Source: Nocardiopsis sp. CNR-923
GTDB lineage: Bacteria; Actinomycetota; Actinomycetes; Streptosporangiales; Streptosporangiaceae
Reading direction: 5' to 3'
DNA length: 43,576 bases
Assembly: GCF_001942255.1 (NCBI RefSeq)
Contig: NZ_MKKC01000091.1
Span: 1-43,576 of the forward strand
The translations under genes and the position numbers were made by a program. Of the stretch, positions 42,293-43,576 are shown in pieces. Position 1 is the first letter of the stretch; every line of letters begins with the position of its first letter. The notes below the pieces were generated by a model. That model was not told the DNA's origin. It did no database searches and saw nothing but the letters and a program-made list of their open reading frames with translations.

Positions 42293-42674
42293 TCAGCGTT
42301 CGTGTTCGGCGCGCACGACGCAGAATTCGTTGCCTTCGGGGTCGGTGAGGACGGTCCAGCCGGTGCCGTCGGGTGCGCGTCGGTCGTCGATGAGGGTGGC
42401 GCCGAGGTCGATGAGGCGTTGGGTCTCCTGGTCGCGGGTGCTCTCTGGTGCGGCGCTCAGGTCGAGGTGGAGCCGGTTCTGGTGGTCTTGGGTTCGGGGA
42501 CGCGGAGGAAGAGCAGGGGCGGGGCCCTGGGGGCGGGGGGATGAGGCTTGGGGGGTCGCCGGGGTTCGTCGTGGGGGGTGCAGGGGGTGGGCCCAGGGCT
42601 TGGGACCAGGAAGGTGGGCGAGGGTGGTGGGGGTCGGCGCAGTCGATGGTGATGGCGTTGATGTCGAGCTTCAT
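42293..42674 (-). CDS. VOC/glyoxalase-family protein (several frameshifts)
   Basis: About 127 residues assembled from three frames. The start MKLDINAITIDCADP (ATG at 42674) is a typical VOC first strand. The middle includes WSQALG, then APPLLFLRVPEPK and NRLHLDLSA (His/Glu region). The end in a third frame is ESTRDQETQRLIDLGATLIDDRRAPDGTGWTVLTDPEGNEFCVVRAEHER, with the ending DPEGNEFCVV that is diagnostic for this subgroup. The stop is at 42293-42295. Frame changes lie between about 42480 and 42640. Metal ligand Glu in DPEGNEF is present. Function unknown; members are often annotated as glyoxalase-like resistance proteins. Confidence 0.7.
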
Positions 42675-42897
42675 GTGGGTCCTTGGTGTGTGGGTGTGTG
42701 GCCTGGGTCATTGTGGTGGGGTGGCGCGGGGGCGGGCAAGGACATTTCGGGATGGTTGGCTGGTGTGGTGCGGGTGGGTGCCATTGGTGGGCCGTGTGGT
42801 CCGCTGTGGTGTATGTGGGGGGTCCGCTGGGCTTTTTTGGCCTTGTTTGTGGTCTGGTTCGAGCGGTCTGTGGCCTTTTTGTGATCGGTGGGGGCGG
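42675..42897. other. GT-rich intergenic region
   Basis: About 220 bases between the divergent VOC and RNase HI genes. No protein-like frame was found. It carries the RNase HI promoter at its right end. Confidence 0.35.
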
Positions 42898-42903
42898 TAG
42901 ATT
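42898..42903 (+). promoter_or_regulatory. -10 box for leaderless RNase HI gene
   Basis: TAGATT at 42898-42903, then seven bases (GCGCGGC), then ATG at 42911. This matches the leaderless arrangement seen elsewhere in the window. Confidence 0.55.
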
Positions 42904-42910
42904 GCGCGGC

Positions 42911-43379
42911 ATGGACATCGGGGAGGACCAGGGGGACCTGGGGCAGCGGGTGGTCGTCTACACCGACGGGGCGTGCAGTGGCAACCCCGGCCTGGCGGGT
43001 GGGGTGTGTGGCTGCGCTACGGCGGGCACGAGAGGGAGCTGTACGGGGGCGAGGAGAGCACGACCAACAACCGGATGGAGCTCATGGCGGCCATCCGGGC
43101 GTGGAGAGCCTGAAGCGGCCGTTGCCGGTGGTGGTGCACACCGATTCCAGTTACGTGCGCAACGGGATCACGTCGTGGTTACCGAACTGGAAGCGGCGCG
43201 GGTGGCGCACGGCGGACAACAAGCCCGTCAAGAACGTGGACCTGTGGCGGCGGTTGGACGAGGTGGCTGCGCGTTACGAGGTGGAGTGGCGGTGGGTGCG
43301 CGGCCACAGCGGGGATGAGGGCAACGAGCGCGCGGACGCGTTGGCGCGGCGTGGTCGGGACGAGGCCGCGGGCGTGTAG
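42911..43379 (+). CDS. rnhA: ribonuclease HI (two frameshifts)
   Basis: About 155 residues. It cleaves RNA in RNA-DNA hybrids. Carboxylate residues are in order: [18 protein letters not shown] (first Asp), [16 protein letters not shown] (Glu), [17 protein letters not shown] (second Asp) and [18 protein letters not shown] (His and last Asp). The frame changes near 43005 (to [22 protein letters not shown]) and near 43103. Such a conserved enzyme is unlikely to be broken, so these are probably indel errors. ATG at 42911 lies seven bases after TAGATT, a leaderless promoter. The C-terminus [10 protein letters not shown] ends at TAG 43377-43379. Confidence 0.93.
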
Positions 43380-43483
43380 GCGCGGTGGGGGGTGGCGGCG
43401 ATCCGGGGGGGTCGCCGCCACTGGTGTTCCCGGGGGGTGCGTGCCGTGTGGGGCGGTGGTCTGGGCGCGGTCGCTGGGCGGGT

Positions 43484-43576
43484 TCAGCGTTGGGGGGGCG
43501 GTTTCGTCCTTGAGGGCGTCGACGAGGAGGCGGCGGCTCGAGCGGTGCTGGCGAGGACGTCGCGGGGTGGACGGGG
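43484..43576 (-). CDS. possible 3' end of a minus-strand gene
   Basis: Reading from the window edge, one frame gives RRLLVDALKDETAP, which is helix-like and protein-like. A single-base slip in the C run near 43495 leads to a stop at 43484-43486. Only about 30 residues are visible, so the product cannot be named. It may also be noncoding. Confidence 0.2.
   Translation of the reverse strand, partial: PRPPRDVLASTARAAASSSTPSRTKPPPQR

Noticed and set aside
1..43576. CRISPR arrays, insertion sequences, integrases or prophage genes
   Set aside because: I saw no regular direct-repeat array, transposase or integrase motif in any frame.

Overview
This looks like chromosomal DNA from a very GC-rich actinomycete. 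The reasons are G/C-saturated third codon positions, frequent GTG and TTG starts, many four-base GTGA/ATGA gene overlaps, and families typical of actinobacteria: a DUF1918/DUF1876 protein, an FGLLP-motif membrane protein, a HipA-like/DUF3037 pair and a MoxR-DUF58-VWA operon. A Nocardiopsis-like member of the Streptosporangiales is my best guess, from general resemblance only. Many conserved genes are split by single-base frameshifts (hmgA, fahA, moxR, rnhA and others), usually in G/C runs. I read these as indel errors in a draft sequence and annotate the genes as whole, marking each shift.

Layout. 1-3.7 kb: an aromatic (tyrosine/homogentisate) catabolic operon with a flavin hydroxylase end, homogentisate dioxygenase, a conserved unknown and fumarylacetoacetase, closed by a strong hairpin. 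3.8-5.4 kb: small single genes (ASCH, VOC, an AhpD-like protein). 5.4-9.4 kb, minus strand: a tight three-gene PLP/sulfur cassette with a Y4yA-type decarboxylase, a cysteine-synthase-like protein fused to rhodanese, and a SufS-like desulfurase. This is the most interesting metabolic unit. 9.9-12.3 kb: a large secreted and membrane-anchored FGLLP protein. 12.5-14.5 kb: a TetR regulator divergent from an aldehyde dehydrogenase with a shared operator. 14.6-19.2 kb: a lipoprotein polysaccharide deacetylase, a Ser-for-Cys pyroglutamyl-peptidase-like protein and a piperideine-6-carboxylate dehydrogenase. 19.7-20.8 kb: an OhrR-Ohr peroxide-defence operon. 20.8-25.4 kb: two CNNM/CBS membrane proteins, two methyltransferases and a DUF1918-DUF1876 fusion. 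25.8-28.6 kb: an amino-acid permease facing a Nudix-HAD pair. 28.7-31.9 kb: a MoxR/DUF58/VWA operon, divergent from a degenerate kinase-like membrane protein. 33-35 kb: a truncated hydrolase beside a deletion scar, then the HipA-like kinase/DUF3037 pair. 35.2-43.6 kb: an MFS drug exporter, an acyl-CoA-synthetase homologue that has lost its catalytic motifs, a LuxR-type two-component pair, SMI1/KNR4, peptide deformylase, VOC and RNase HI genes.

Two window-wide patterns stand out. At least eight genes start 6-7 nt downstream of a TANNNT box, the signature of leaderless transcription. From roughly 33-35 kb onward the + strand is strongly G-over-C biased whichever strand is coding, unlike the first 30 kb. 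I saw no tRNA, rRNA, CRISPR array or intact mobile element.
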